33,684 nt of DNA from Paramicrosporidium saccamoebae (taxonomy: Eukaryota; Rozellomycota): the NCBI GenBank assembly GCA_002794465.1, contig MTSL01000143.1, positions 1,324-35,007 on the forward strand, in the 5' to 3' direction. A program made the translations under genes and the position numbers. Of this stretch, positions 17,449-27,728 are shown one piece after another; the first letter of the stretch is position 1; the number at the start of each line of letters is the position of its first letter. The notes under the pieces are model-generated. The model made no database searches, was not told the origin of the DNA, and was given only the letters and a program-made list of their open reading frames with translations.

Positions 17449-20220
17449 TTACCACAATGGATCAATGACGGCCGGCCACCGGCCCTGGCGACGGCATTCC
17501 CAGTATTCTGAGGGATCCTTGATGCGCCATGCGCCCTCGGGGTCCTCTTTTGTGGGCGGCTCAAATTTGAACCACATTGGTTCCCAGGTTTTTCCTTGCT
17601 GTTCTAGTAGGGTACGCGCTTCACGCTGGCGCTGTTCAATCTCTTGCTTAAGTATTTCGGCCTCTTCCAGCTGAGAATGTTCTAGTAAGCGTTGATCCGG
17701 TCGGAGACGGGAGTCTGTACGGGGGAGATGCGGTTGCAGCCAGTCGGGAAGATCATTAAGTCCGATGGCGAATTCGGAGAATCCAAAATATTCGACATGA
17801 TCACTAGGCATCGGGGAAGCCTGCCAGATCAACAAATCATCGCCGTCGCCATTTTCCTTGCAAATCACAGAATCCCAGCGTCCCCGAAGAGAGATGGCTT
17901 CTTTCTGCGATTCTGGTCCATTCTTTGATGGAGTGATGGTGGCAAGGACTTCGTTGGTGATTGTCGTATTGCTGCTGAAGAATCCCGAAGAGTTGGGCTT
18001 GAAGGAAATCTTGGCCAAATCTCCTGTACGCAGATTCCTCATGGTCATTTCGCCATAATGTTCAACCCACTTGTTGCCCATAAAAATATTCCGTACACAG
18101 GTCACTACCTTTTTCCAAACAAAATGGTCACCTGTGTCGGGAAAGTACACATGGACGCTTCCCAGCGGAGTGTACTCCATCGACTTTCCCCAAAACTTGT
18201 CCTTTATCCGCTGGTCCTGCCAGAAGGACCATTTTTCGGACTGCGCATGCATGGCCATGATCAAGGGACGATGGCTGACCTTTTCTGCAATAAACCGATA
18301 TCCTTTGTCTACCCGCTCATACTCAAAAGTTTCGCCTAAAATGGGAGTAAATGGCTTCCTCTCCACCCGATGTATCGTATTGGCATAGCCAGAGACTGCA
18401 AATGCCGCAACCAGCACCATGCGATCGAGCGAGGATGGACATTTGGCTGCTGCATCAAGAAGGTCACTATATTCCAGCTCTTCACATAGACGCTGCAAAG
18501 CGCTCAGAGGCTCGTTCAATGCAACTGGCATGGGAATGGAAGACCAATCTTTTCCAATGTTCTTGCGCAGAATGCTGGAAACGCTAATATTGCACGGAGG
18601 AGCAAGCTGAGGCATCCGCCGTCTAAATTCCCGAATCTCCGCCGACGGCACTAGTCCGAGGTCCATGTGGGACATGGATGGAGGAATCGGTTCACCATAA
18701 TCAGACTTTACTTCGTACGTATCCGCACTGAACGACTCACGAGAACCGAAAAAATCCATCTCATCCTCCTCGGATACGTCGGTGATGATAATTTCTTCGG
18801 CATCGAAAAACTCGTCTACCGAACCCGCCCGGTATTCGGACTGTGCCCCAGCAGAGACAATGTATCCGTGACCATTGGAAATCTGGCTCATACGACGGCC
18901 GGTTCGTTGTAAAAATATGGCGTATTCCGACAGAGACTCGTACAAGTCGTGTAAGGAATGAAACGTCTCCTCCAAGGGAGCCAAGAATTTCATCGTGCCG
19001 TCATCTTCCTTTGCTGCTAATTCTCGCAGATCGCCCAGGAGACGCTCGCTTTTCTGGAGGTTGATGGAGAGCCGTTCTGAAAATGTAGCTATGCTCGGCC
19101 CTGGGTGTGCAGGCATTTCGGGCAAGTTTCCAGCCAGGTTCAGTCCGTCAATTGCAGACTGCAGTCGGATCATATTAAAATGCTCTGACCATTTTCCATA
19201 ATCCTCAGCATTCAATGCCCGCAAATGATATGTGTCGCTGCCCGAATCAAGGGTCATCATTAACCTTTGGGGAGTCTTTGTTACGGTGCAATGATGAATA
19301 TCCATCGATCCACGACACGGACTAAATCGATCTTCATAGTAGGACAGAATGCCATTCCGGTCTAGCTGGAACCATCGACGTCCCCATCCTTGAAGTCTCC
19401 GCTGCTTCTTTTTAAGGAGCCAGCCGCTGAATGCCTCCTGAGAGATGGGAATGGTTGGCCCAACAGTTACGGTCAGGAAAAGCTCCTTGCTTGTGCTGAC
19501 TGAATACGAATTGTCAAAGAATAAGACGTAATCGCCCGCAATCGGAGCCGCATAGTGTCCCACAATTGTGCTATCGCACGACTCGTATCTCTCCACCGGC
19601 AAGATTTCCAAATATTCGGTCGCATGAGTGACCGCCATGGAGGATGGTGCATAGACTCTCAGATTGGGAAGACTTGTATTTTGTCTCATGATAGTTTCCA
19701 GTCCTTCGGGGCGGGAATCTACTGTTTTAGCCCTCAAGAGGACTACTCCCTCACTGGAAGATGCGTCATCCGTATTAGGCTGGATGCTGTTGGCACGAGA
19801 GGCCGGAACGCTGGTACTACCATGTCCAGGCTTTGGGCTCGCTGACGGTTCAATAACTAGGTTTCCGCGACTATTGACGATGGCTTCGCGTACAGCATGG
19901 GGAGCAGTAGGCACGTCTGGCAGCGAATGGCTAGTTCTAGGAACAACGTCATTGGAGAGCACTTCATTAGGGAGCGCCTCGTTTGAGACACTTGTACTAT
20001 TTTGCAGTCTTCGGGGTGTCTCTGGAGGGGACTCACATCGGTTTTGGTGTACGTAAAATAGACCAAAGGCAATGTTTTTCCTCCTAGTAAAAAATGACCA
20101 CGAGATGATATCGCCAGCCTGCTCCACCGATACATGGTGCTGGTAGTTGTCGCGAGGCCGAATTTCTACATGAGCAGGCTTGGTTAGAACCGAGCAGTTG
20201 GGTCTGGTCTCGTCTGACAT
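17449..20220 (-). CDS. Oxysterol-binding protein, Osh3-like (GOLD-PH-FFAT-ORD)
   Basis: 923 residues from ATG 20220 (MSDETRPNC). A GOLD-like domain is split by a Ser/Pro-rich insert (EIRPRDNYQHHVSVEQAGD; then YAAPIAGDYVLFFDNSYS). A PH domain follows at about 260-355 (GWLLKKKQRRLQGWGRRWF), then a helical region, then a perfect FFAT motif EFFDAEE at residues 470-476. The C-terminal lipid-exchange domain (ORD) starts near 540. GOLD-PH-FFAT-ORD is the Osh3 architecture: these proteins sit at ER contact sites by binding VAP through FFAT, and exchange or sense sterol and PI4P. The OSBP signature normally EQVSHHPP reads EKVSHRPL (646-653), changing one of the two PI4P-contacting histidines and the final proline. 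The frame extends 13 codons upstream without an ATG. Confidence 0.93.
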   Translation of the reverse strand: MSDETRPNCSVLTKPAHVEIRPRDNYQHHVSVEQAGDIISWSFFTRRKNIAFGLFYVHQNRCESPPETPRRLQNSTSVSNEALPNEVLSNDVVPRTSHSLPDVPTAPHAVREAIVNSRGNLVIEPSASPKPGHGSTSVPASRANSIQPNTDDASSSEGVVLLRAKTVDSRPEGLETIMRQNTSLPNLRVYAPSSMAVTHATEYLEILPVERYESCDSTIVGHYAAPIAGDYVLFFDNSYSVSTSKELFLTVTVGPTIPISQEAFSGWLLKKKQRRLQGWGRRWFQLDRNGILSYYEDRFSPCRGSMDIHHCTVTKTPQRLMMTLDSGSDTYHLRALNAEDYGKWSEHFNMIRLQSAIDGLNLAGNLPEMPAHPGPSIATFSERLSINLQKSERLLGDLRELAAKEDDGTMKFLAPLEETFHSLHDLYESLSEYAIFLQRTGRRMSQISNGHGYIVSAGAQSEYRAGSVDEFFDAEEIIITDVSEEDEMDFFGSRESFSADTYEVKSDYGEPIPPSMSHMDLGLVPSAEIREFRRRMPQLAPPCNISVSSILRKNIGKDWSSIPMPVALNEPLSALQRLCEELEYSDLLDAAAKCPSSLDRMVLVAAFAVSGYANTIHRVERKPFTPILGETFEYERVDKGYRFIAEKVSHRPLIMAMHAQSEKWSFWQDQRIKDKFWGKSMEYTPLGSVHVYFPDTGDHFVWKKVVTCVRNIFMGNKWVEHYGEMTMRNLRTGDLAKISFKPNSSGFFSSNTTITNEVLATITPSKNGPESQKEAISLRGRWDSVICKENGDGDDLLIWQASPMPSDHVEYFGFSEFAIGLNDLPDWLQPHLPRTDSRLRPDQRLLEHSQLEEAEILKQEIEQRQREARTLLEQQGKTWEPMWFKFEPPTKEDPEGAWRIKDPSEYWECRRQGRWPAVIDPLW

Positions 20221-20343
20221 GCGCCAACTGCCGAGGCCAACCAGTACAACACTGTTCAATGATTGGACAGCAATATTAACACGGGTACGTATAAGGCATA
20301 CTTATTCAGCGCCTCTCACACATACATGTTACAGTTTGCTTTA

Positions 20344-20688
20344 TTATTGGGAACTGGAAACGCGAGACAGGATATCGGGAGAGAGACGGTCACGGTGCTT
20401 CGTCACCCTGTTCAGTAGCTCACCAAGCTCCTATGGATAATCTTATGCATTGATTGCAAGGGTACCGTTCTACTCGCAACAACTGAATTATAAAGGTCTT
20501 CCAGCTGAGCTACGGCGGAATTTAAAGAGTCGAGTTCATCTCGGAGAGCAACAATCCTTGCACCCGGCCGCCCTCGCAAAAGATTCTCAGTTCTTTGAGC
20601 CAATTGATCGGCTTCATTAATCTAACAAATGATCTCGACATGAAATGGGTTTAACCTCAGAGTATAGGTTTTGGATGGCGGCGTTCAT
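20344..20688 (-). CDS. Small coiled-coil protein, unrecognised (3 exons)
   Basis: Exons 20688-20656, 20621-20466 and 20430-20344 are joined across introns of 34 nt (20655-20622) and 35 nt (20465-20431); the product is 91 residues. It is almost entirely amphipathic helix: MNAAIQNLYSEINEADQLAQ, then LRDELDSLNSAVAQLEDLYN, then LGELLNRVTKHRDRLSPDIL. The second splice replaces a meaningless tail with a clean helical C-terminus and stop. It resembles small coiled-coil subunits of trafficking, SNARE-related or kinetochore complexes, but I cannot assign it. It is divergent from UBA1 with only 53 bp between start codons, and 123 bp upstream of the OSBP start on the same strand. Confidence 0.6.
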
Positions 20689-20741
20689 GCGGAACCCGCC
20701 TAACGAAAAGATAAATACCGTATTTCTTTTCCTCTTAATAA

Positions 20742-23700
20742 ATGTCCACGGGTCACTGGAAGGGAAGCCCAATGGACAGCTTGACGACGACGTCTGAAGT
20801 CGAAGATTTTATTGACGAGTCATTGTACTCGCGACAACTGTAGTTCTGGGGACTTTGTGGGTGAATTTGTAGATATGTACTCGGCCACGAGGCAATGCGC
20901 AAAATGATTCATTCAAATGTGCTAATTGTCGGGTTGAAGGGTCTGGGAGTTGAGATTGGTAATGCTTGTGTTGCTACTAATTGTAAGCCAAAAATATCAT
21001 TCTGGCAGGTGTACGTTCAGTGACTATTTTTGATCCCGAAGCTACCGAGACGTTTGACCTGTCAGCCCAGTTCTACCTGACCCAGGAGGATGTTGGCCGT
21101 CGCCGCGATGAAGCTAGCCGGGCTAAGCTTGCCACGCTCAATGAATATGTCCCTGTATCGGTGCTGGACTGTCACGAGACAGTCTCTGGCCTTGATGCAG
21201 ACACAATTTCTCGTTTTCAAGTTATTGTTCTTGTTGACCAGCCCCTCGCTGTGCAGTTGGCAATCAACGAGATAACTCATCCACGGAACATTGCATTTAT
21301 CGCCGCCGAAACCTTTGGTCTTTTTGGTGGAGTGTTTTGTGATTATGGCAGTGGATTTGTCATCTCTGACGCTACTGGAGAGCCTCCAGTTGTAGGAATG
21401 GTTAGTGGGATCAGCTGTGACTCTGAAGGCGTTGTGACTTGTATGGAGGAGGCTCGTCATGGGCTGGAAGACGGTGACTTTGTCACGTTCCGCGAAATGA
21501 AGGGAATGACGGAACTCAATGGATGTCTTCCTCGTTCCGTCAAGGTGCTCGGTCCCTTTACCTTTTCCATTGGAGACACTTCCACATTTGGATCACATCA
21601 GGTGGGGAGTGGCATCTTTGAACAGGTCAAGCAGCCAAAGATTGTCAACTTTCTTCCCCTCAGAGAATCTCTCAGTAAGCCCGAATTTGTCGTGTCGGAT
21701 TTTGCAAAAATGGATCGACAGGAGCAAATTTTAGTCGCCACCCAGGCCCTTAGCGTCTTTCGAAGCAAACGCGGTAGTTTGCCTCGCCCTCAAAATGCCG
21801 ACGACGCCACGGAATTGATATCACTGGCTCGGGAAGTGGCGACCTCATCTTGTCTGGACATTAGCATTGATGAGGATCTGTTGAGAAAGATTTCATTTGG
21901 ATCGCAAGGTTACCTTGCTCCAATGTGTGCATTCCTGGGAGGACTAGTGGCCCAGGAGGCACTGAAAGCTTGCAGCGCAAAATTCCACCCAATAGTCCAG
22001 CATTTCTACTTTGATGCGCTCGAGTGTCTCAGTGAAGACGTACAGCTTACTGAGAAGGATTGCGCTCCAACTGGCAGCCGCTACGACGCACAGATAGCAG
22101 TGTTTGGGAAAAAGTATCAAGATCGACTTGCAAGTCTCAAAGGATTCATTGTTGGCGCTGGTGCTATTGGTTGTGAGCTCCTAAAGGTGTTTGCACTGAT
22201 GGGAATTGGAAGCGGGCCTGAGGGATACATTGAAGTCACTGATATGGATACGATTGAAAAGAGCAATCTGAATCGGCAATTTCTCTTCAGACCAGGCGAT
22301 GTCACCAAGGCAAAGTCACAGACTGCTGCAGACGCTGTTGTCGGAATCAATCCTGACATGAAGGGCAAATTCCGTGCTAGACTGGACCGTGTAGGAGTTG
22401 AAACTGAGGATATTTTCAATGACGACTTTTTCAAAAATCTCGATTTCGTCACCAATGCGCTTGACAACATGGAAGCAAGACGATATATGGACCGTCGTTG
22501 TGTCTTTTACCGCAAGCCCTTGTTAGAGAGCGGAACGCTGGGGACTAAGGGAAACACCCAAGTGGTGATGCCTCATCTGACTGAATCCTATTCCTCCTCT
22601 CAAGATCCCCCTGAAAAGACGATTCCATTCTGCACTCTGCACAACTTTCCAAATGCCATTGAGCACACCATCCAATGGGCAATGGATCAGTTTCATGGTC
22701 TTTTCCGGGCTGATCCTGAAAGTTGTAATCAGTATCTGTCTCAACCGGAAGAGTTTGTGACATCTCTAATTCAACCTGGCCAAGGCCAGAAAGACCGACT
22801 TGAGCGTGTCCTACGCTGCCTTGTCGCAGACCGCCCATTGTCCTTTGAACAATGTGTCGCTTGGGCTCGGCTTCGTTTTGAAGAGTACTTTAATAATAGC
22901 ATCAGACAGCTTTTGTTCAACTTTCCGACTGACGCCGTCACTTCCACTGGCGCACCATTCTGGAGTGGCCCTAAGCGTGCCCCAACTGCGCTAGTCTTTG
23001 ATGCTAATAATGAGCTTCATCTCAATTTTATCATATCTGCGGCTAATCTACGCGCCGAGAACTTTGGCCTGAATGGCAGTACCGACGTTTCTGTAGTCCG
23101 GAAGGCACTGGAGAGCGTCGTGGTTCCCGATTTTACCCCTCGATCTGGGGTAAAGATTCAGGTCAATGAGAATGAGGCCGCTCCTTCAGAGAGCACTGAT
23201 TCTGAGGCTGTGCAAGATCTGGTGCACGCACTTCCTGATACCGCCTCTCTGGTTGGATTTCGGTTGAGACCAATTGAGTTTGAAAAGGATGACGACACTA
23301 ACTTTCATGTTGCATTTGTTGCTGCGACTGCCAATCTACGTGCGTCCAACTATGAGATTGCTAATGCGGACCGTCATCGTATCAAGCAGATTGCTGGAAA
23401 GATTATTCCGGCCATTGCCACTACGACTGCGGTTGTCGCTGGGTTGGTCTCATTGGAAATGTACAAGTTGGCTGGGGGCTGTAAGGATTTGGAAAAGTTC
23501 AAAAATGGCTTTGTCAACTTGGCCCTTCCCTTCTGTGCCTTCTCTGAGCCAATTGCGGCCCAGAGCACCAAATACGGTGACAAGTCATGGACACTCTGGG
23601 ATCGCTTCGATGTCGAGGGAGACATGACTTTGGCCGAACTATTGGATTACTTTAAGACCCAGCATCAGATTGTCATCTCCATGCTGTCATATGGCTCCAG

Positions 23701-23893
23701 CATGTTGTTTGGATTCCTGCGCTCCAAAGAAATCTTGGAACAGCGGATGAAGATGAAAATCTCCGAGCTGGTAGAATGTGTTAGCAAAAAGCCTCTCCCC
23801 GCTCACACTGACCGGATGATCCTGGAAATGCTCGCTGAAGATTTGGAAGGCAATGATATTGATGTCCCCTATATTCTTCTTAAATTCCGTTAG
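20742..23893 (+). CDS. UBA1: Ubiquitin-activating enzyme E1 (3 exons)
   Basis: Exons 20742-20839, 20873-20958 and 20988-23893; introns are 33 nt (20840-20872) and 29 nt (20959-20987, CTACTAAT box, AAG acceptor). The product is 1029 residues, against 1024 in yeast and 1058 in human. The first exons give the standard [19 protein letters not shown] and [15 protein letters not shown]. The active adenylation domain has [12 protein letters not shown] (around 449-457) with NLNRQFLFR. The catalytic cysteine lies in [19 protein letters not shown] (about C610). The C-terminal ubiquitin-fold domain ends VPYILLKFR. It activates ubiquitin with ATP and passes it as a thioester to E2 enzymes in nucleus and cytosol. 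The splices are needed to reach the conserved N-terminus. A start at MDSLTTTSE (ATG 20772) is an alternative. Confidence 0.97.
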
Positions 23894-24072
23894 TAATTAC
23901 AAGCCGTTATAAAGACAATGAAGACGACGGATAAAGCGACTTTTTAGTAATAGTATGTCGCGTAGTGGAGATGATACCACAGACTTTGTCATTATAACAC
24001 AAATCTCGCATGGATCAAACTAAACAAAGCTAAACCAGACAATTACGGCTCTACATCGAATGGCCGGGGCAA

Positions 24073-25467
24073 ATGGCATCCTTGTTGCTGGGCGACTTGA
24101 ATGACTATATTCAGCCTTCTGTTGCTTGTGTGAAACCAGGAAGCGAGTTGCCACCTGAGGAAGACTCTAGGAAGGGAAAGCCGGTGGAGATTAATCTCAA
24201 CGACTGTCTTGCCTGCTCCGGTTGCATCACATCAGCAGAGACGGTGCTTGTCGCTGAGCAGACGCATCTTCAGCTTTATTCCGTTCTGGATGAAAACGAG
24301 CTGCTTCCTCAGAGTGAAAGACGGGTTGTTGTTGTTTCGCTCTGTCCTTCTACTGGTACAGCTCTTGCAAGACGCTTCAGGTTGTCGCCTGTTCAGGTTT
24401 ATCGTAGACTGGTGCATTTTTTCCGGAATGTGCTCCAAGTGTCGCTAGTTTTGGACACGACATTTTTTGCAAACTTTGCCCTGAGAGAGGCGGCCAGTGA
24501 GTTCATAAATACATATCGAGAGAACAAGGATGGCACAATGCCCGTGCTATCTTCAGAGTGTCCTGGTTGGGTTTGTTACGCTGAAAAGAAGCAACCAAAG
24601 CTACTGCCGCAAATCTGTGCGGTCCGCAGCCCGCAGCAGATTGGCGGTGCATTAGTAAAGTCTTATTTCCTGGACCGACTTGAGGCAGATCGCTCGCTAG
24701 AGAGGAGGAACGTTTTCCATGCTGCGGTCATGTCTTGCTACGATAAAAAACTGGAGGCATCTCGAGAAGTTTTTGCCGACAAAGATGGAACGAGAGATGT
24801 GGATTGTGTTCTGACAACTACGGAGCTATTGGCCATGATTGAAGACCGAGGTCAAGCGACTAATTTTGTCAACCTCCCCGAAGCGCTATTAGATGAGAAT
24901 GATCCGTACAAAACGTGGGTCACCTCTAAGGACGGGAGTGTAAGAATGGTGGGCCACGCTGGCAGTAGTGCTGGTGGCTATCTGTTCTTTATCATGAGAG
25001 CCGCAGCGAAAGAACTGTTTGGCATTGATTTGGCAAGTAGTATAGACCTTGATCCCCGTATTACAATTTCTGTGAATCGAAATGCCGACTATACTGAATA
25101 TGCTTTGACACGGGAAGACACCACTCTACTCCGATTCGCAGCCGTTTATGGATTCCGAAATATTCAGACGTTTGTACAGAAAAGCAAGACGAAGCGCATT
25201 AATTATCATTTTGTTGAGATCATGGCCTGTCCTGGCGCTTGTCTATTCGGTGGCGGACAGCCCAGTGATGACAAGACTGAGCACCTCCGGGAGGAAATGG
25301 AAGCGATCCATGCCGATCGTACTGCAGGAGCCGACGCAAATACTACTATTAAAACGATTTACGAGTGGATTAATGAGGAACCAACTAGACCAGCGCTCTT
25401 GGTAACCTCTTATCGCCCGTTGGAAGAGGTTGCCAAGAAAAAGCCTTTAATAAATGTTCAATGGTAA
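24073..25467 (+). CDS. NAR1: Cytosolic Fe-S cluster assembly factor Nar1 (hydrogenase-like), intronless
   Basis: 464 residues. N-terminal LLGDLNDYIQPSVACVKP and the cysteine block DCLACSGCITSAE bind one 4Fe-4S cluster. The hydrogenase-like core carries SSECPGWVCYAEK, VRSPQQIGGALVK, SCYDKKLEASR, DVDCVLTTTEL, GHAGSSAGGYLFFI and EIMACPGACLFGGGQPS, the H-cluster-like cysteine positions of the Nar1/NARF family. It ends with the family-type aromatic INVQW. Nar1 connects early cytosolic Fe-S assembly to the targeting complex that delivers clusters to DNA-repair and translation enzymes. It is not a functional hydrogenase. A terminal Trp is the tripeptide-type tail known to direct targeting-complex recognition in the family. 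A nearby out-of-frame ATG (24059) is ignored. Confidence 0.95.
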   Translation: MASLLLGDLNDYIQPSVACVKPGSELPPEEDSRKGKPVEINLNDCLACSGCITSAETVLVAEQTHLQLYSVLDENELLPQSERRVVVVSLCPSTGTALARRFRLSPVQVYRRLVHFFRNVLQVSLVLDTTFFANFALREAASEFINTYRENKDGTMPVLSSECPGWVCYAEKKQPKLLPQICAVRSPQQIGGALVKSYFLDRLEADRSLERRNVFHAAVMSCYDKKLEASREVFADKDGTRDVDCVLTTTELLAMIEDRGQATNFVNLPEALLDENDPYKTWVTSKDGSVRMVGHAGSSAGGYLFFIMRAAAKELFGIDLASSIDLDPRITISVNRNADYTEYALTREDTTLLRFAAVYGFRNIQTFVQKSKTKRINYHFVEIMACPGACLFGGGQPSDDKTEHLREEMEAIHADRTAGADANTTIKTIYEWINEEPTRPALLVTSYRPLEEVAKKKPLINVQW

Positions 25468-25574
25468 AGCCAAAGCTCGGCCGGGGTAGGGGTATCATTA
25501 GACTCGTACTTTGACAGGCGTTATAAGCCCTCTCTTGTAGTGACGTTGTCTATTCTTTACAAACTTGTAATACA

Positions 25575-27395
25575 ATGAGTGGTGGTATTCCTCCTATGAT
25601 ACCAGTAGAGACGTCTTATCACTCACAGAAGAGTGGTGAAATGGACTCGGTAGAGGCGCCTCACCATCCACAGGAGAATGGTGGGGCTTCCCCTATAGAC
25701 CCAGTAGAGGCGTCTCATTATCCAAAGGATCCTGACCCAAATACCACAAACCAAACACATCTCAGCCGTCCTCTTGTCCCCCGGATGGGTGATGACCTGG
25801 AGCGTCGCAAGAATGAGATTGTGCAGGAAATGCTGCTTCGGATACGACCGTTCCTCGGACCAAACGGCCAACTGAAGGCCGATGCAAACTTTGACGAATA
25901 TGCCAAGCTGATGTTTGGAGAGGTGCACTTTGTACAGCGAACACTATTGCTCACGGTTGTGATGAGTTCAACAGAGGCGCAGGTTTGGAAGGCGATTAGC
26001 GAGAGTCGGCATCTGGTAGAGGCGTTGGTGGAGTGGCTCACAGAATGTGCCAAGGATGATGGTCCGCTTCTGATTAAAATCTTGGAAGTACTTGGTCGGA
26101 TGCCGTTGACGGTGGACCAGCTGGTGGAGCATCGTCTGGGCAAGGTTGTAAAGAAACTTGGTGGCTCAACCAAGCCCGAAATTCGAGAGAAAGCAACGTT
26201 ATTGTGTGATTCGTGGACAAAATTGGCCAGACAGGAAGACTCGCGAAGGAAAAGTTGTAGTGATGCAGAACTTGTCAAGAAGGACAAAATCGAAACATCC
26301 CGGCGCCCATCTACAGATGTTACCAGGCTGGCGGCGGTGTCAACAAAGGAGAGTGCCGTTGCCAACAAGTCATTGTTCAATGAGACACCAGCCATCAAAA
26401 CTAGAGCTGCGCAAATATTGGAACGAGCAGCAAGGGGAGGCGAGGCTTTGAAAATAAGCAGCCGACCATTGTCAGCGGACGACATTCACAGGGAAAAGAA
26501 GAGACAACTGTATTTGCAAGAGGCAAATCTATCGCCGACTAGCACGGCCACAGCTGAAGAATCAGAGGAACCGGAGCGGAAACGGGTGAAAAAATCGGTC
26601 CACTTTGCCCCCGAAGATAGACTTGTTCAAGTTTACTACTTTGAACCACCAGATGACGATTATTATTATCACGTTGACGGCCAATATCATCGTATAGATT
26701 TATTCAAAGATACTAATGATACCCTTATAGATGGTGATTTGCATGAAATGAATAGAAATGAGGGATCCTACGCATTTAAGCAGATGGCGTTGGCCATGGA
26801 ACCTGAATGCGATTGGAAGGCCCCACCAAAGCTCCACCTGTCTCCCGAGTTGATTGCCAGAGATGGGCCAAAGAGTTTAGAAAAGGACGCTCAAGAACTA
26901 CGAGAAAAGACTGCCTTGTCGGCAGTCTACTTTAAGCCCGAAGATGTCCCACCGTCGCCCTCTGAAAACATGGTCGATGCAGGAGACATGACGCCAGGCC
27001 ACCAAAGCAAAAAGATTCCCCTCAAAGATGTTGATGGTCGCGTCACATCAGTGATCCGGTTTGTAACAAAACCAGCCGGAGTAGAGCCATCGGGGACGGG
27101 TCCCGATATTCTCAAAACACTCTTGAAAGATCCCAGCGCTCTTCAAGATTTACTAAAGAATGTTCCGCCAACGACCAAATCCCCCAAGATGCCAGCATAT
27201 CCTCCCCCTCCAATGTTCCTGCCCCCTCCCCTGATGGGGATGCCGCCACCCCCCTTTGGTATGCCACCGATGGCATTTCCGGGCCCGTTCCCCTTTGCTC
27301 CGCCTCAAAAGGCACCTTGTAAGTTTTACAAACGAGGCAAACCAAACAGCTGTCGACTTGGGACGTCTTGTCAATTCTATCATGCTGGGCATTAG
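25575..27395 (+). CDS. PNUTS/PPP1R10-like protein phosphatase 1 nuclear targeting subunit
   Basis: 606 residues, intronless. The N-terminus has three imperfect 20-22 residue repeats of the form PVEASHYPKDP / SVEAPHHPQENGG. Next is a TFIIS N-terminal (LW) helical bundle (about 75-215; WKAISESRHLVEALVEWL, LLIKILEVLGRMPL). The PP1-docking RVxF-type motif KSVHF (340-344) is followed by the PNUTS-like EDRLVQVYYFEPPDDD. A Pro/Met-rich stretch (MFLPPPLMGMPPPPFGMP) precedes a terminal CCCH zinc finger (C-x10-C-x5-C-x3-H). This order is that of animal PNUTS, which recruits PP1 to RNA polymerase II and the cleavage-polyadenylation machinery to slow elongation at termination. Fission yeast Ppn1 has the LW domain; the zinc finger makes this look more animal-like. 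Confidence 0.82.
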   Translation: MSGGIPPMIPVETSYHSQKSGEMDSVEAPHHPQENGGASPIDPVEASHYPKDPDPNTTNQTHLSRPLVPRMGDDLERRKNEIVQEMLLRIRPFLGPNGQLKADANFDEYAKLMFGEVHFVQRTLLLTVVMSSTEAQVWKAISESRHLVEALVEWLTECAKDDGPLLIKILEVLGRMPLTVDQLVEHRLGKVVKKLGGSTKPEIREKATLLCDSWTKLARQEDSRRKSCSDAELVKKDKIETSRRPSTDVTRLAAVSTKESAVANKSLFNETPAIKTRAAQILERAARGGEALKISSRPLSADDIHREKKRQLYLQEANLSPTSTATAEESEEPERKRVKKSVHFAPEDRLVQVYYFEPPDDDYYYHVDGQYHRIDLFKDTNDTLIDGDLHEMNRNEGSYAFKQMALAMEPECDWKAPPKLHLSPELIARDGPKSLEKDAQELREKTALSAVYFKPEDVPPSPSENMVDAGDMTPGHQSKKIPLKDVDGRVTSVIRFVTKPAGVEPSGTGPDILKTLLKDPSALQDLLKNVPPTTKSPKMPAYPPPPMFLPPPLMGMPPPPFGMPPMAFPGPFPFAPPQKAPCKFYKRGKPNSCRLGTSCQFYHAGH

Positions 27396-27565
27396 TGTAT
27401 CTTTTTATTTTTCCGTAACTTCGTAACAATGATTCTGTATGAGACGATCCACACTTGCGATAGTTCAGTTCTGTCAGAAATAATCTATAACTAACAATTG
27501 GGCACATGATAATATATGCTTCCATGTTAAGCCTGTCTGAGATAATCTATAACAATTTGGTACAC

Positions 27566-27637
27566 GATAATCTATCACGACTGTTACACGATAATCTATC
27601 ACGACTGTTACACGATAATCTATCACGACTGTTACAC
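27566..27637. repeat. Three perfect 24-bp tandem units with degenerate flanking units
   Basis: Units 27566-27589, 27590-27613 and 27614-27637 are identical. Each starts GATAATCTATCACGAC and ends GTTACAC. Diverged units extend on both sides (GATAATCTATAAC near 27541, GGTAATATATAAC near 27638), over a total of about 200 bp. Confidence 0.9.
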
Positions 27638-27728
27638 GGTAATATATAACTTTATGACAGTGTCACTTGAGGTAGTCTATAATTCTATGATGAAACAGTT
27701 CACATCCAGAGCCAAGATTGTGCATGGC

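Noticed and set aside
27566-27637. Possible CRISPR-like array
   Set aside because: Units are directly adjacent without spacers, and the genome is eukaryotic; it is a simple tandem repeat.
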